Source: Ectocarpus siliculosus (lineage: Eukaryota > Sar > Phaeophyceae > Ectocarpales > Ectocarpaceae). Taken from it: a DNA stretch of 64,000 nucleotides. A program made the position numbers and the translations under genes. The notes under the pieces were generated by a model. That model made no database searches, was not told where the DNA came from, and saw only the letters and a list, made by a program, of their open reading frames with translations. The stretch's first letter is position 1. Every line of letters starts with the position of its first letter. Of this stretch, positions 1 to 11,512 are shown piece by piece. The stretch spans positions 2,763-66,762 of the forward strand of contig FN648545.1 of the NCBI GenBank assembly GCA_000310025.1. The letters are read 5' to 3'.

Positions 1-832
1 GCGGAAAAGGATGGAAAAATCCACGAAGTGTACTGCCTGTGCAGGGGGGACGTGGCATTCTTCGAGGGCGATAAGCAGCTGGAAGGACCGTAGAGGTTAA
101 GGGCAGAAAAGATAGAAGTGCAGAAGAGAGGCTCGAAGGGAGACCAAGGGAGGAAGGGAGCGGTGATGGTCAGGGAGAGGGGGAGGGCGAATGGAGCGGT
201 GGAATTGACGCTGGAACTATTCGGGATTTATTTATGGAAGTGAAGGATTAAGTGCAACGGCACCATTGATGGTACACAGAAGGGAAGGGAAGTGGGAGGT
301 ATGGCAGAGAAGGAAGGCGACAGAACAGATGAGGGAGGGGATAAGAGCGGTGTCAAAGATGTGGTCGAAGGAAGGGAAAGGGGCAGGGGCGAAGCTAAAA
401 CCGGAAGAGTTCGCGCTACATTCGGGAAGGATAGGTGGGGCGACGAGGCTGGCCGCGAAAGGGGTACCGGAGGCTGTGATAAAGAAGGAAGGGAGGTGGT
501 CGTCGAACGCATTCATGGCATACCTCAGGGCGAATATGCAAGACCCAGCATGGGTGTCGGCGGTGTTGGAAGAAGGGGAAGGAGTATTAGAGATACAGCT
601 GGGGCAAGGGACGGAATGGGGAAGAAATCGGGAAGAGGCATCCAGAAGTAAGAAGAACAAGACTTCGTGATGGGGAGGTTTGTGTCCAAGCTGGGCAACC
701 AGCGGAATGTGGTCAGCCTGGTTCTTATTACTAAAGGAAGCGTGTGGATTCCTTAGTAGGCTTAAGGGCCGGGAGGGAGGGAGAGAGTTCTACCTCCAAG
801 ACCCGGCCTTTGCGCGGCGACACAATAATAAA
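1..832 (+). mobile_element. DIRS-like (tyrosine-recombinase) retrotransposon fossil, 3' end
   Basis: This is the 3' part of a DIRS-type element, cut by the window edge. The recognisable part is the C-terminal half of a tyrosine recombinase (about 266-670). It has the box-II-like pattern HSGRIGGATRLAA, followed by a GRWSS.AF..Y stretch like the region around the catalytic Tyr in DIRS and Crypton recombinases. A 159-bp tail (674-832) ending in AATAATAAA follows, and a 98%-identical copy lies at 2,646-2,804. In the DIRS/Ngaro order the recombinase is the last gene before the 3' repeats, which fits. Reverse transcriptase and RNase H would lie to the left, outside the window. The visible recombinase piece reads open, but whether the whole element is intact cannot be judged. 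Naming it DIRS rather than Crypton rests on the second element at 7-9.5 kb, which has RNase H. Confidence 0.7.
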
Positions 833-2645
833 AATGGCATTTTTCGGGAAGTGAAAGACAAAAGTGGAAGGTTGTGTTGTACAACCTGGTGTTTTGTCAG
901 AACGGCTAGAAAGATCAAAGGGGGGCGCCGTAGGTAAGAGAGAATTGATAGATAGGTAGGCATGTGTAACGGAAAGAAAAGAAAAAGAAAGAGATGCACC
1001 TTGCTCACAACAAAAGAAACATCTGAACGAAAGAGCAAGACAACAAACAAACAAGAGGAGGAGTAGAAGAGAGGCAGAGGAGGAAGAAGAAGGAAGCGAG
1101 TGTACGGAAGGGAGGAGACAGACAGAGAAAGAGAGCAAGAGCATCGTCGGTTCGTTTTTTTTTTTTTTTTGAAGCCGAGGTAGGCGTGTCGCGGGCGGAA
1201 GCTAGACATGGGTAGCGTGTTCTAGGCTGAAGCAGGGCATGGGAAGGCAAAAATGATGGTGGTGGACAAATAGGGTCAAGGTAAGCGTGTCTCTGGCTGC
1301 TGAGCAGCAGGGCACGGAACGACCGGTTAACCCTTTTGAGTCTTCAGGCGTTCTCACTGATCATTGATTGATCATTTGCAAATGCTGGTGTAGTGGCAAG
1401 TCGTGGAGTTGCCGCCCTGCAGCCCTTCGCGCCGCGTATTGGCAAGTCCATAGGTAGGTGTGTCTAGATTATTAGCACCCGCGCTAACCGGCTGACCAAT
1501 GAAGAGACTTCAGTGACAGCGGGTAATATCAAGGTCTCGGGAATTGGAATGGGGTCAATCAATGCCAAATCACGAATCTCTCAACGTATGCACATGTCAA
1601 TGAACGCGTGTGTGCATACATACATACATATATATATATATATGTGTTCTTTCGCAGCACCACACAGACACTCGCCCGAACGTAGGAAGCCACTGCTGCA
1701 AAGAGCAGAGGGCAGCAAAAGGGAGGGGTATTGCAATCCCTGCCGAAGCCCAGATATCGAGGATATCGTGGTTCCCAACAATTTGAAAATCGTTCCCAAG
1801 ATCCAGCAGTCATTGTGTCAGCAGCTATAACGAACGCTGCAACAACACTACTACTACTGCTGTAGACGAGTAAAACATATCAGCAACACATCCACACTCG
1901 TAGCGCCACACATACCACCCTCGCCCGAACCTAGGAAACCACGAGGTACAGGTGTGTGCTGGTGGATGTGCTTGTTGTTTGAAAAACACAGGAGCTCTAG
2001 AGAGCTGGCAGGGCACATATTTCGGGGGGGGACAGAGAACAGAGAAGTACAGAAGTACAAATACCAGCTATGGGTCTTCACTGATCATTTTGCCCTCTCT
2101 GGACTGATCATTTACAATATACCGAAAATAGACTAGTTGAGGCAGCTAGACGACTGATCATTTCGAAGTCTACACAGCTAACCTGCCCTACTGACCACAG
2201 CGCGACCACCTATCAACCCTTCTACGACCCTGTCTGTGGCCACCACCCTGTCGCCGGCTTCTCTCATGGCCTACAGGTGGAGATAGCTGTTGCGTGTGCA
2301 GAAGTACACTGGTGTATTTCTCTGCACTTCTCTCTCTCCCGCTCGCTCTCGCTCTCATTTTGTTTTTTTTGGCGCAAACAAAAAAATCTGACAGTCCAGC
2401 CTAGACCCAAAGGGGTTAAGCCGAGGTAAGCATGTTGTTGGCGAGAGCGAGACATGGAAATACCAGAAGGTTGAGGAAGCATGTTCTAGGCTTGAACAGG
2501 GCATGGAAAGGCTGAATAATGCGAAGGGTGTGGTCAAGGTAAGCGTGTCTCTGGCCAGAGGGCAGGACATGGAACGACCGGTAAGCCGAGGTAAGCGTGC
2601 TCGGGCAAAAGCGAAGGCTTGATTGAGCAGAGCATGGAAAGGCAT
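833..2645. repeat. Cluster of GCCGAGGTAAGCGTG-type repeats, no gene
   Basis: No credible gene is seen here. Blocks at about 1,170-1,333 and 2,413-2,590 are copies of one ~165-bp sequence (roughly 75% alike). A shorter third unit lies at 2,583-2,645. All start near AGCCGAGGTAAGCGTG and contain a GGCATGGAAAGGC-like piece. The stretch also has a T-run at 1,155-1,170, a TA/CATA microsatellite at 1,617-1,643 and several TGATCA palindromes (1,357-1,375 and 2,083-2,163). It lies between two copies of a DIRS 3' tail, so it may be the internal part of that element's terminal repeat system. Confidence 0.6.
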
Positions 2646-2804
2646 GGAGGTTTGTGTCCAAGCTGGGCGACCAGCGGAGTGTGGTCAGCCTGGTTCTTAT
2701 TACTTAAGGAAGCGTGTGGATTCCTTAGTAGGCTTAAGGGCCGGGAGGGAGGGAGAGAGTTCTACCTCCAAGACCCGGCCTTTGCGCGGCGACACAATAA
2801 TAAA
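2646..2804 (+). repeat. Second copy of the DIRS-like 3' tail
   Basis: 159 bp, matching 674-832 with about three substitutions by eye. Both copies begin GGAGGTTTGTGTCC and end CACAATAATAAA. No recombinase sequence precedes this copy. It could be the B2 part of split direct repeats of the upstream element, or a solo tail from another insertion. Confidence 0.8.
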
Positions 2805-4904
2805 TAACGTTATGGACCCCACCAGCTGGATCCCCCTCTACAAGGCTTCGATCGACACAAAAGTACACTGCAGGAGTTTTTTGTGATCGATGCACGCACA
2901 GCGCACAGCAGCAGGCAGCACCTGGGGCCGCGAACAGGTCAGGGAATCCCGAGGCATAGCGCCAAACGCCTGATGTGGGTAAAAGCGAACACTGCCTTCT
3001 ATTTTCTTGCAGAAGGCTTCGTCAACCCCCTTACCACGCACAGAAAATTCGGCGTTCTTGCGATATTTCTGAAATGTACGAAAAAGAGCGAACGACGCCT
3101 GCTGATTGGATGGTGCAGACAGTTCCATCCCTGGGTGCAAGTGCAAGGCTGCCTTCCCACTTGAGCCGTCTCTTGTCTATAATCCCTATCAATTGTCCCC
3201 TCGTATCGAGGGACAATTGATAGGGATTATAGACAGCAACTGGTGGGAGCGTGGTAAACGGGGCACGGAAAGGAGGTTTTCAATACATTTCTCTAGAGGG
3301 AAAGCGAGACCTTCTAACTCAAGCCCTAGGCTGCTCGGTGCCTCCTTTCAACCGTGGGCTAGGTACTTCTTCCGCGCTTGCCCCTAGTAGCGCTTAGGTC
3401 ACCCAAGGGTAGACAGACGCGGCGCAACTTCGCTGTTGAACCCGCGGCGTAATCAACTCGCGATTCGACCTGTTCATTACCCTCATACTCCTCCACTCTA
3501 CAAAGCATCCATACTACATAGACTAGAGTCGTCCCCGTGTACCCTGGCACCCCCCTGGTCGAGAAGTGGAAAGGAGGAGACAATCATGCCATTCTTCGCA
3601 AGGCAAAGCAGGTGAAGAAGATGGGGACAAAAAGTGTCCCCACAAGGCGATCCAGCCCAAAGGGGTTAAACACCACCAGGCACCCACTGCCAGATCTGCC
3701 CCCGCAACACTCCAATTGACCCAAGACATGTATGTACGAATGTATTGCTGCGTTGCAGGGCTATCGTGAGACCCATGGTGAGGCCGAACGATGAAGGTTT
3801 TGTGGCACCACAGTCTGTGGGGTGAACAACGCATAGTATGTCCCACCGTCCGGTGTGGTCGAAAATGAGTTCAACACCCTGCCAGCTGTATCTCGTTGTA
3901 CAAGACTCCAATCGAAGCAGAAGCGCCATGGTTAGAGCGTGCTGTTCAATAACACATTGCGTGCACGACGCAGTACACAGCACGCAGCACACACAGAGCA
4001 CCGCAGTAGCCCTGCGTTGGGCAAGTCAGTTCTGTGCAACGATTTTGGAGCGCTTCGATAGTTGGGTTTTCAAACCGGTTGTAGCGACAGAATATCCCCT
4101 CCTTCAACGTTGACTACAAACACTTCTTGCTGGGTTCCGCCCACGGTTAGCCCGTTCCTGGCCGGCAGCAGGACCTAAGTCCCCCGCGGTTGACAGTTTA
4201 AAACTTGCATTTGTACAAATTTATAGTGTCGAGGTGCCCTGTACCCAAGGGTCGTCTGCAGGCGGTTAAGCCTTTGTGCAGTTCCAGATAGAAGTCTGTG
4301 TGATGTTCAGACCGATATCTGTGCAGACCGAAGTCTGCTGAGGCAGTGACCGAAGTCGACGATGTTGCTAAATGCCGCTTCTGGGACTTGTACTTTCTTT
4401 CTTCTTGTTCTTCAGTTTACTTGTAGAGGAGAGATGCTGAGGGATAGTTGGGGAGTGAGCACGGTGGGGCTCGCACACCTCGTGATGTTTCGCTACCATT
4501 ACAATCATCTCATAAACCATCAATTCATTCATGACACCGTGTTACGTTCCACTGTACAAGACGTCATTTATCACACCGCATCTACGTATCATGAAGGTTC
4601 CGTCGTTGACAATCTTGTCCACGGCCACGTAGAGATGGGAAAATTGCTTGTTATTGCTGAGAGACGATCAGCAAGGGTATGAGATGAAGTCGGGATCCAA
4701 CTTCGTCTTAGGGGGCACACAGAGTAGATAATTCTAAGGGAGGGGTATGGGTACAAGAAGGAATACATACCTGCTGACCATCCCACTCCTATGAACAATA
4801 GGATGTACCCTATTCATGCTAGCAGCCACACTCCTCAACAATCTACTGCACAAATTCTCTCAGTATTGGTATGCATCATATACGAGTTTGGTGTTCCAGA
4901 ATTG
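2805..4904. other. No gene seen; degraded dispersed repeats
   Basis: Only short ORFs without recognisable domains are present. Pieces of dispersed repeats can be seen: 2,820-3,030 resembles 29,880-30,330 (CGCACAGCAGCAG, then GCGAACACTGCCTTCT). CCCAAAGGGGTTAA occurs at 2,409-2,422 and again at 3,655-3,668. A near-perfect hairpin at 3,175-3,234 is listed separately. Confidence 0.5.
3175..3234. other. Near-perfect 60-nt hairpin
   Basis: The 28-nt right arm (3,207-3,234) is the reverse complement of the left arm (3,175-3,203) except for one extra C. The loop is only TAT. Arms start GTCTATAATCCC and meet at CCTCG/CGAGG. No flanking repeat explains it. It could be a tiny foldback element or a small-RNA precursor. 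An assembly or cloning artefact is also possible, because such a tight palindrome is hard to sequence. Confidence 0.75.
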
Positions 4905-5305
4905 GAATTCCATGAAATATTCCATGGGCGTTCATGAAACATTTCATGGATGTCCAAAATGTTTCATGGACGTCCATGGCCTTTCATGAAACATTTCATG
5001 AACGTTCATGAAATGTTTCATGAACATCCATGGTATTTCGTGAATATTTCATGAACATCCATAAACGTCCATGGAATGTTTCATGGACGTCCATGTCATG
5101 GACATCCAAGGAACTTTTCACGGAATGCCGTGAAAAGTCTAATGGAATTCCATGGACTTCCATGGAAGGTCACGGAAATTTCATGGAAGTCCATGGAAGT
5201 TCCATGGAATTCCATGGAAATCCCATGGTCTTCCATGAAACCTTTCATGGACTTCCATTAAATGTTTCATGGAAGACCATGGAAGTCCATGGAACGGAAA
5301 TTTTC
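4905..5305. repeat. AT-rich CATG-palindrome array
   Basis: About 400 bp in which CATG recurs roughly every 10-12 bp inside short palindromes such as TTCATGGA, TCCATGAA and ATTCCATGGAAT. It is not a simple tandem repeat: the spacers vary while the CATG centre and its A/T-flanked symmetry persist. The apparent ORF over 5,030-5,344 (rich in Met, His, Trp and Phe) is a by-product of the array. A GC-rich analogue lies at 21,325-21,737. Confidence 0.85.
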
Positions 5306-5428
5306 ATGAAAAAGTACGAAAATGTACAGCCCCTGTACACTTGACGGATGGGTATTTCTTTCTCACGAGGTTTTCCAGAAGTCAATGTGGACCGGATGAG
5401 AAGAAGGGGTGCGATGATTGATTGTCAA

Positions 5429-5960
5429 CCATGATGGCGTGTCATTGGCGATGAGTCGTGGTTGTCAGGAGCCGCACGTAAGATGTGTGGCATGTATGTC
5501 GCTGGTGCGACAGCGAGCCGGCATGCGGCCGTAATGACACAAAGTAAACCTTGCATGGGCCGGTTGTGCACGCACGAAGTGGGTCGTCGTGCATGGAATA
5601 ATCGGTGGAGCGGCAAGAGGGCAAAACAAACCAAATGTATAGAGCTGGTTACGCTGGAGCGCATGTTTGCCGGCTCACGACCTATTGATCGTAGACCAGG
5701 ATGGCGGGTCATCTGGAGATGATCCGTGGTGGTCAGGAGCCGCACGCAAGATTTATGGTATGTCTGTCGCTAGTGCGACTGCGAGACGGTACAATTGTAT
5801 GCGGTCGTTATGACACATACTGAATCTTGCACGGACAGGTTGTGTACGTAGACTGTGGGTCGTTGTGCACGGGACAATCGGTGGAACGGCATCAAGACAG
5901 AACACTATATATACAGCTGGTTACGCTGGAGCGTAGATCGGCCGACTCACAGCCTCGTGT
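5429..5960. repeat. Tandem duplication, period about 268 bp, two copies
   Basis: Copies at 5,429-5,690 and 5,697-5,960 share GTCAGGAGCCGCACG, the GTCGCT(G/A)GTGCGAC segment and CTGGTTACGCTGGAGCG. By eye they are about 75-80% identical. No ORF spans both copies with a recognisable product. The unit may be part of the terminal region of the DIRS-like element downstream, but this is not shown. Confidence 0.75.
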
Positions 5961-6955
5961 CTCGCCCACCTGGTGCTGGGCAGGGAGACATGGTTTGTCA
6001 GTTCTCCTGACACGTGTGTGTACGGAAACACAAATATGCGAGAGTACAGGGGACACAGAACCAACATGTCTATCGGCCTGTGATCAGACTACATGTACCA
6101 CATCGGTGCGGCGTCTCCTTATGGAAACCACCGAAAGCGAATCGCTGTCGGCCGGTGTGTGTAGCGTGCATATCGTTCGCCCGTTGCGCATCAAGTGATG
6201 GATTTATCGCTGGCGCTGGTACGGGGGATCGAAAAAGGCTTACCACACGCGAGGGATGAATGTGCAAATCATAATTTGGTGGAAAGAGCCACAGCAAAGA
6301 GCCACAGCACACAAAGGTGTTCGCGAGCTCTTCGGCAGAGGTACCGGCGTACACAACAAACTTCGCATTTCATTGACCTATGCCCGGTGATGTCTAAGCA
6401 CAATGCCTTACATCTGGTGTTGTGTGGTTCGCACCGGTGTGTGGACCGGGGGTTGCGCAGTAAGCGGAGTCATTGATGCGTGTTGACGGTCGCGAGAGGG
6501 TCCGTTACCGCAACTACACATGACCGTGGTGGGGCCACAGACATGCACGTTCGTTGGTCATCCACGCGTGCTGTACTGGGGTACACGGCCTGGCATATCA
6601 CATTGTGTGCAATGCTTTGGGGGGTGCACGGTCCGAATGCGCCGGCAACAACACGAGCGAGGAGACGTTTACGATGCGCGCCGGTAGGCAGGTGCATACC
6701 GTGACGCGTGTACCTCGTCATCGTTCTCACGTTCTCGATATCTATTTTGCTTTGCTTGTGCCTTCATGCCCAATTGTCCCCCGTGATCAGGATATTGATC
6801 GGTATATCGGGGGCACGTCGTCCAGGGACGGAGATATGAGCGGGGACGGGAACACCTCGGATGAATCCGCTACTGGCCGCGAGGAGTACGCGGCGGAGAG
6901 GAAAGGACAGCACCAATGAACGGGCTGTCATCAGCGCGTCGGTTAAGACCTCAGG
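5961..6955. other. No gene seen
   Basis: Several short overlapping ORFs occur on both strands, none with a recognisable domain. A C-terminal acidic and basic stretch of one + frame (up to 6,919) leads towards the DIRS-like fossil and could be a remnant of its gag-like region. Nothing else is supported. Confidence 0.35.
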
Positions 6956-9520
6956 ACCGACATGGCGGCAAGGTTCCCGGAGTTGCTGGAGACCGTGTGC
7001 GTCCGGGGCGGCGGGGCCGCGGCGGGTGGCGCTGCCGAGGTTGCACCAGCGCCGATGTATGGGGGCGCGGGTGCGAATGGCTTCTCGTCCGGCTACGGGT
7101 CACATCACGGTGGTCCAAGCCCCGGGTTGCTGCAGGGCGTTGGTCGGCGTGGTAGCGGGGGCGGCTTAAGGTTCGCTCCCGCGGTGCCGTCCCTGTTTGG
7201 AGCGGGAGGCTCACACATGGATTCCGGTGTATACAAGGGTGGAGCAGGGGTGTCGTCCGCCCACCGGCGGATGGAGAAGGTGATCAGGGACCAGCGGGTG
7301 AACGCGTTGGAGCTCGGCGAACGTCCGCATGTGGTGCTTCATACGCTGGAAGTTCTGCGAGCGACAATCTGCAAGTGGCCCTGCGCGCCACTGCTGTGCT
7401 TCTGAGTCCAAGTTACGGGGGGTGATTGGTTCACTGTTGCATATCTGTGAAGTCGTGCGGCCTGGTAAATATTTGTTCGCCGTAGGCTCCTACTGTTGGG
7501 GGCTACCGCCGGTGCGATTGGCAGCCCGGGGGCGAGAAACGGATCGGTTCCGAGTTTCGTTCGGACATGCGGTTTTGGCGTCTGATGGTAGAAGGGGGCT
7601 TGGGGTCGCCATCGCGATTATTAACAGTCCCACTTGTTTGTTTGGTTGGTTATGTTTCGATCAACCATATTGGTGTCTTTCGTGGTCAGACGTATCTGGT
7701 GATGCCATGGGAGGGTATTTCTTGCACGCCGAATTCTGTTCGGGAGTACGGTGGTGTTTCGATTTCAGTCAGGAAGTACGGGAGAGGTTTCGCCAGCAGG
7801 CTGAGGGGCGCGATGGTTTGAGCATAAACACGCTCAAACTCCTCGCGATGGTGATTGTCGCCTGGGTGTTGATTGTGCAATCGGACATGAGGCCGGAGTA
7901 CGCCCGCAATAGCATCCAATTGATGGGGGACAACTCCTCGCGTGTGGCCTGGGTGAACAAGTATCGGGGGGGAAGCGAGCCCCGGTCGGGAGGCACTTAT
8001 GCGTATGCTCGGATGTTTAGAGATGGGCAGCGGATGGTGCTTTGAGGCGCTCAGGTTAGGGGTGTCGATAACACGATTGCGGATGGTATTCCCGATGAGA
8101 GCCGGAGACCATGGACGCATGTCTTCGCCTGTCCCGTCCCAATGTCGCATGGCGCCAACTTGTCCTGGGCCCGGAGGTCGCCGATCTTTGTACCGGCGTC
8201 TTAGCCGCGAGTACGTCCGCGAGTCAGTTGCGCAGTCGTCTCGAAGAACTACCTGTCGGGTTGGCGGGCTTGGTGTGCTTTCCGCCGCATGGTTGGTGAG
8301 TCGGAGTACCTCTCGGGGGATGCAGATGGCGCTGTGCTGGAACAAGCACTTTTGGAGTGTGTGGCGTGGCGTTGTGCAGATAAGGGTAACATTGCACCGA
8401 CCATATCCGGCAAGCTCGCCGCGGTACAGTACTTTCATCGAGTTGACAAGCAGCTTGAGTTGCCTACCGGTGCGCCTCTTATCAAACGGAGTTTGTTGGG
8501 TGTCGCACGTGTTCACGTCCGAGCGGGTACGAAGAGTCGCAGTCGTGTTCCCGTCTCGTGGGAGACGTTGTTGGAAGAACAGCAGTTGACGACGTCGTGG
8601 GGTACAGGTGGCCGCGTGTTGTGGCTGTGTTTGACGGTGTCGTACTTCCTGGTGGCGCGTTCAGATGAGGTTTTTGCCACACTGTCGGGACAAGCCATCA
8701 GGTGCATTGTTTGCGGCGTAGCGACGTCGAATTCTTTGATGGGGAGTACGTGCTAGCCCCGTTGCACTGGCACAAGGCCACAGGAGTTCGGGTTCGGTTT
8801 CGCGGCCACAAGGGGGATCAGTCGGAGACGGGGGCGTGCGTTACACGGGTGCGCGATGCACGAGGCGCGAATTCTCAGATTGGAGCCGGTGGCGGTGCCG
8901 TGGCGGTGTTGGTGGAATTGATGGCGTGCCATCTCGCTTTACCTAAGGACGCCCCTCTGTGCTCGTTTCGCTGTAGGAGGAGCAATACGGTTAAGGTTTG
9001 GTGATAATTCCAAAACTCTTAGCGCCCTTCGCCAGATTGTGGAGAAGGCAGCTGGCGACCCGAGACAGGTTGGCTTGCATTCGTTGAGAATCGGGGCCGC
9101 CACCACGTTGGCAGCAGGAGGAGACGTACCGGACAGAATTTTACAGAGAGAGGGTAGATGGAAGGAAGGTTCGGGTACGTTTAAAATATATACCAGGAGT
9201 AATATGGTGGACGTAGACATGGTATCCCGTAAACTAGCGAAGGGGAAGAAGACGGAGCAGAAGAAGGGTTAGTACACACGAAGGTACGGGCAAAGGGACA
9301 GAATGCCATCCCACTAAACGTCGATGTTGGTGGATGTCAATGGTATGGAGTACCATTGGGAGTCTCGGTGTACTGAGACGGCATTTTGTTAGGGCCTGCC
9401 AGTTGACATGGAAGGGGAACTTGGACTCTGGAGGAGAGAGGGAAGCGACCGGTGTCGTCCCCTCGTTATTGGCCAGAGAGTTACCTTCCAGACTTCGTGG
9501 AAAATAATAATAAAAATAAA
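6956..9520 (+). mobile_element. DIRS-like retrotransposon fossil with RNase H and tyrosine recombinase parts
   Basis: This is a broken DIRS-type element. Parts in order: a Gly/Ala-rich gag-like stretch (about 6,960-7,320); a segment like the RT-to-RNase H linker (about 7,410-7,480); an RNase H-like region (about 7,670-7,980) with SDVSGDAMGGYF and LMGDNSSRVAWVNK, the usual DIRS RNase H blocks; and a tyrosine recombinase from about 8,110, with its box II (HSLRIGAATTLAAG) and GRW region at about 9,075-9,215. The end is placed near 9,520 because the A-rich AATAATAAAAATAA tail resembles the tail of the element at 1-832. The pieces lie in different frames with several breaks (at least three), so the copy is dead. 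It is clearly diverged from the first copy and so probably older. Confidence 0.8.
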
Positions 9521-10171
9521 CCACACGATAAAGATTTTTTTGCCCATAAAAACGGTACTCAAATGTTCCTCTGGCAGATATTCGCGCGCAAATGTTTGAC
9601 AACTTTTGAAGATTTTTTTCAAAGATTTGGCGACCATAAACATGGGTCTTAGGTGTCGGAATTGTTTTTTTGTGCGGCCTTGGCGCAAGAATAAATATTA
9701 AAACGAAAACCAAATAGATCTCCATCTACTCTAGTTCCAAGTCATGCGACGGCATGAATCCTTGGAGTATACAACTCAGGGTTATGTGACCCCGGTTTAG
9801 TCGTCTAGCTGGTAGAAGTGGAGGATGGGGGCCAGAGAGGCAGACGACAGAGTCCAATGATGGGAGAAAAAAATATATAATAAATAACTGGGTGAAGAAT
9901 AATCACACAAATCTGTCAATTTCTTCTCCCACGAACGATGAACTGTATCACACCAAATACAGCAAGGTCAATACACACTCACTTACACATAACACATCCC
10001 CACCTGCGCACCACCCCCCTCATGTTTCCAATACTGGCCCGGCGACAGCAGCAAGGTTCAACACGGATCCCGAACCTCAACGTTTTCAGGTATGTTTGTA
10101 TGTTGTCTCAACACGATGATGGACGGTGAACATGCTGCCTAGCCTACAGCAGTAGATTATTCCTTCTTGTG
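9521..10171. other. No gene seen
   Basis: AT-rich stretch (T-runs at 9,534-9,541 and 9,612-9,618) followed by unremarkable sequence with short ORFs only. Confidence 0.4.
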
Positions 10172-10390
10172 CCGGAAGCCCAAATGGGGACACTTTGGGG
10201 ACACTTTGGGGACACAGAACTGAAATTCCTATTTCATCCCGCACTGTAGTCACCCTAGGCTCCGCTGGGTGCTATGCAACGCACGTGAGAACCCTTGGCC
10301 TACCATGCTAGGCTGAGGCGGTACGCTGTGTGACATGCTGTGTGGTGCCTCTCCTGGGCCTCTGACTTGCTGTACTCCTAACCCCCGCCC
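10172..10390. repeat. Dispersed repeat R1, first copy
   Basis: It begins GGAAGCCCAAATGGGGACAC and ends near CTCTGACTTGCTGTAC. A copy in the same orientation lies at 29,243-29,398 inside the giant intron, about 80% alike, with this copy carrying extra sequence after the GGGGACACTTT triplet. No coding potential is seen, and the mobile family is unknown. Confidence 0.75.
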
Positions 10391-11357
10391 GCCCCCGCAG
10401 AGAGGGGTGTGAAAAAATCGTTGTTTTCATGGCAAGTTTTTGTACGGGCTTTCTTCGCTTTCTCCCTCTCCATTGCGTGTGCTTGCGTGTGGTGGTGGTG
10501 TTTACGGCACAACGTGCACGCAGGACCTTGTTACTCGGAACGTCTAGATTTCTACTTCATGTAATAAGCTGTGACGGGCTGGGAACACTTGTAATTTCGT
10601 TTTCAAGTCTTGGAACAGCTACAAGTATCACAACTTCTCAAGGCCTTTGCGCCAAGTCAACGACATTTGACCTTGGGTGAATGTGGCGAAATATAACAAC
10701 CAAATGACACATACCCATGCGTCGAAACGTCATCATTCTAAGCTTACTCAAGCCGGCAACGTACAGAAGAGGGGCTGTCGATGAGCCGGCGGTGGCATGA
10801 CCTCCGCCACGTGCAACACCCATCCACAATTGCAATTTGCCTTACATTGTACTCCCGCTGGGCCGTAATACATAAGAAGATCGGTTGGGATGGGCCAAAT
10901 ATAAGATCGGTATGTTATTTATGGCACTTGGAAGTCGACTCCTCTTATGATTATGTTTCACCCATGCTCGGACACGATATAGGCGGTCAAGGAAAACGTA
11001 TAAAGGGAGGGATGATAAGGTGTGATCCCCTCCCGTGAGAAAACTAGCGTCAATTCAAAACTCCCGAGAAGATCGTCAGTACGGAGTAAAAGACACGGGT
11101 GTTTTTTTTCTCTCGAACGCGCCAAAAAAAAGTGTTTCTTAATTTCTTTGTTATCCTGGCTATTTTTTGCTACTGGAGCTACATGTAAACCACATTTTGA
11201 AGCCTGTAAAGCTGTTATTTGCTGTTTACCGGGGGCAAAACTTCAGGGTGGCAAAAATGAACACGCTGGGCGGGCCAAAACGAAGGGAACAAACTCTTTC
11301 TTTTTTAAAATATATAATACTAGGGTTGGTTTAGGATTGGCCCCCCGCCCCCCAATC
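10391..11357. other. No gene seen
   Basis: Short ORFs on both strands without domains. The A/T-rich stretch at 11,100-11,170 and the homopolymer runs look non-coding. Confidence 0.4.
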
Positions 11358-11512
11358 GGGCGGGCGGCCGCACCGGGATGGATGACGGTGAGGGTTTGGG
11401 GGAAGTTAGGAAAAAGAAGAAGGAAGAAGATACGTTAGAAGTACAAGAAGGAACGGTGTAGAGAGACGCAATGCGTGAAGACGTTCGCGAAGAGCGAGAG
11501 GGTACAGGAGGG
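11358..11512. repeat. Dispersed repeat R2, first copy
   Basis: It shares GGGCGGCC(G/A)CACCG, a GAAGAAGGAAGA-type purine run and GAAGACGTTCGCGAAGAGCG with 28,907-29,058. Order is R1 then R2 here but R2 then R1 in the second locus, so the two were not copied as one block. Confidence 0.7.

Noticed and set aside
5030-5344. ORF of 104 codons rich in Met, Trp, His and Phe
   Set aside because: It is a reading of the CATG-palindrome array; no codon pattern independent of the repeat is visible.
7686-8516. - strand ORF of 276 codons
   Set aside because: Antisense to the DIRS-like fossil, whose + strand carries recognisable RNase H and recombinase blocks.
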